Below are positions 61,295 through 64,000 of a stretch of DNA of 64,000 nt, piece after piece. The notes under the pieces were generated by a model, which had not been told where the DNA came from, did not search any database, and worked only from the letters and a program-made list of their open reading frames with translations. This DNA is from Ferrimicrobium sp. Lineage in GTDB: Bacteria; Actinomycetota; Acidimicrobiia; Acidimicrobiales; Acidimicrobiaceae. Every line of letters begins with the position of its first letter. Position 1 is the stretch's first letter. The stretch is taken from NCBI RefSeq assembly GCF_027364955.1, contig NZ_DAHXOI010000009.1, positions 48,501 to 112,500 on the forward strand, read 5' to 3'. A program made the position numbers and the translations under genes.

Positions 61295-61797
61295 AGCACA
61301 CTAGATTTATCTATCCCATGTGGTTGTCACCTCTACCAAGAGAACAACTTCCACCGCTGGGAATGAGGAACTGAGAACCTCTGCACTGGTAACACAGCAC
61401 AGAGACTCAGGGACTCGCAAACGACACACCACAGTCGCTCAAGCCTTCGGGATTGAGATCGATTGCGCTTGTGCCAAGGAGGTAACTCGCAAGAGCCCAT
61501 CCAAGGTCAAGCTGGTGTGGCACATTGAAAACTGAAGAGGGAAGACATGCCAGTGCGGGTATGAGAGGAAACCCTAGGTCAGCCTCGATCCCACCGGTGA
61601 AGACGTACCACTTGGTACCAATCACTCAACAGGATCGAAGTCGTTGATCTAGTACCTCGTCAACCTAACACTTTGAGATACAACAATCCAGCTCGGATTA
61701 ACTCGTCTCCTTGGAAGATGGCACCACCCACGAACGAGACCTTGGATTCGTCCAAGATCTCCCAGTGAGGGGACCATCAACCAAGAGACATTCGTTT
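61295..61797 (+). other. rRNA operon leader
   Basis: 503 nt between the MFS gene and 16S. The promoter was not firmly found: TTGATC (61644-61649), a 16-nt gap and TAACAC (61666-61671) is a weak candidate. A boxA-like element lies at 61518-61536. The small frame 61320-61535 has no ribosome site and is not treated as a gene. Confidence 0.55.
61518..61536 (+). promoter_or_regulatory. boxA-like antitermination element (leader)
   Basis: TGGCACATTGAAAACTGAA resembles the NusB/NusE boxA region of rRNA operons. A close copy (CGCACTTTGAGAATGAAA) lies in the 16S-23S spacer, which is where the second boxA is expected, so the pair is probably functional. Confidence 0.5.
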
Positions 61798-63327
<1,530 letters not shown>

Positions 63328-63341
63328 AGCACACGCCAAAC

Positions 63342-63410
63342 CCATCTGAGTCCACATCCATCCAACGGCTACGCAAGTAGCCAGAGGAAGAGTGGGTGTG
63401 ACACAGATGG
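63342..63410 (+). other. Spacer stem with GNRA hairpin
   Basis: CCATCTG (63342-63348) pairs with CAGATGG (63404-63410). Inside is GGCTAC-GCAA-GTAGCC (63367-63382), a perfect 6-bp stem closed by a GNRA-type tetraloop. Such stems in the spacer are usual sites for rRNA processing. Confidence 0.55.
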
Positions 63411-63463
63411 TAAGGCGCTCTCAAAGAAAGTGTCGAAGCCTGGCATCCCTCTTCAGCTACAAT

Positions 63464-63495
63464 GCGACCCTTGGTCGCGCACTTTGAGAATGAAA
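63464..63495 (+). promoter_or_regulatory. Second boxA-like element after a small hairpin (spacer)
   Basis: GCGACC-CTT-GGTCGC (63464-63478) forms a small stem (boxB-like place). CGCACTTTGAGAATGAAA (63478-63495) follows, matching the leader boxA-like element in most positions. Together they fit the antitermination site that precedes 23S. Confidence 0.45.
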
Positions 63496-63523
63496 GAGCG
63501 AGCACGAGTAATCAACATAAGTA

Positions 63524-64000
63524 CTCCAAGTTATTAAGAGCCAACGGTGGATGCCTTGGCGCCTGAAGCCGATGAAGGACGTAGGCGACTGCGATAAGCC
63601 ATGGGGAGCTGTCTACCAAGCTTCGATCCATGGATCTCCGAATGGGGAAACCCGACATCAGTAAATGCGATGTCACCCCTGCCTGAATATATAGGGCAGG
63701 AGGAGGGAACAAGGGGAATTGAAACATCTCAGTACCCTTTAGGAAAGGAAAACAACAGTGACTCCCCAAGTAGCGGCGAGCGAAAAGGGAAGAGCCCAAA
63801 CCGAACCGGTGTGATAGCCTGGCGGCGTTGCCGGTTCGGGGTAGTGGGAGTGATCATCTTGGTTCGCCAGAATCAAGAAGGAGTTACAAAGTTGGTCGGT
63901 TAGTCAAAGCAGTCTGGAAAGCTGCGCCACAGAGGGTAATGGCCCCGTAGACGAAAACCCCCAACCTCCTTCGATCGCCACCCAAGTAGCGCGGGATCTG
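63524..64000 (+). rRNA. 23S ribosomal RNA (5' part)
   Basis: The first about 477 nt of 23S, starting near TTATTAAGAGCCAACGGTGGATGCCTTGG and running off the window end. The spacer of about 200 nt between 16S and 23S holds no tRNA gene. GGGGAAACCCGACATC and AGTACCCTTTAGGAAAGG are typical of domain I. Confidence 0.95.

Noticed and set aside
61320..61535. 71-codon frame in the rRNA leader
   Set aside because: No ribosome site and it covers the boxA-like element of the rRNA operon leader.

Overview
The window comes from an actinobacterium, most probably of the class Acidimicrobiia (the Acidimicrobium / Ferrimicrobium / Ferrithrix type). The evidence is: (1) a division and cell-wall (dcw) cluster with SepF, YggT and a Wag31-like DivIVA and no ftsA; (2) a mycobacterial-type proteasome activator (Bpa/PafE); (3) a mycofactocin locus; (4) an Ile-tRNA synthetase of the eukaryote-like type; and (5) an actinobacterial-looking 16S gene with a short 16S-23S spacer without tRNA genes. 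The genus is an inference; a 16S search would settle it.

Layout. 295-1247: DUF5522 protein and a lipoate-ligase-like protein. 1312-18662: dcw cluster on the + strand (MraZ boxes, mraZ, rsmH, ftsL-like, ftsI, murE, mraY, murD, ftsW, murG, murC, murB, ftsQ, ftsZ, pgeF, yggS, sepF, yggT, divIVA), mostly with 4-nt start/stop overlaps; murF is missing from its usual place between murE and mraY. 19026-24934 (-): two Gfo/Idh/MocA oxidoreductases, one with an extra ThuA-like N-terminal domain, and ileS. 25139-27016 (+): DksA/TraR zinc-finger protein, lspA, rluD-like. 27252-28163 (-): primary-like sigma factor with its own promoter. 28786-31856 (+): LolA-like secreted protein, ABC exporter pair and a small membrane protein. 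32070-34358: aldehyde dehydrogenase with a good promoter, and glutathione peroxidase. 34562-37563 (-): Pat-type protein acetyltransferase and an Rrf2 regulator. 37651-42014 (+): phosphodiesterase-like protein, Bpa, RpiB, alpha/beta hydrolase, amidase.

42088-50112 is the most interesting stretch. It has a PaaZ-type aldehyde dehydrogenase, then an 18-bp perfect palindrome, then mftA-mftB-mftC (precursor peptide, chaperone and radical SAM enzyme of the redox cofactor mycofactocin). These are followed by a GAF-GGDEF diguanylate cyclase and a class III aminotransferase. Facing them on the opposite strand are mftE (creatininase-like peptidase) and a mycofactocin-type short-chain dehydrogenase. The locus thus holds precursor, three maturation functions and a probable client enzyme; mftD, mftF and mftR are not in the window.

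50452-61294: a second, membrane-bound diguanylate cyclase, SixA-like phosphatase, xseA-xseB, tRNA-Arg(CCT), an atypical epimerase with a possibly leaderless promoter, an ABC-F ATPase, and divergent APC and MFS transporters. 61798-64000: rRNA operon (complete 16S, spacer, start of 23S). I saw no CRISPR array, insertion sequence or prophage. Several intergenic gaps carry short 17-18 bp tandem duplications.
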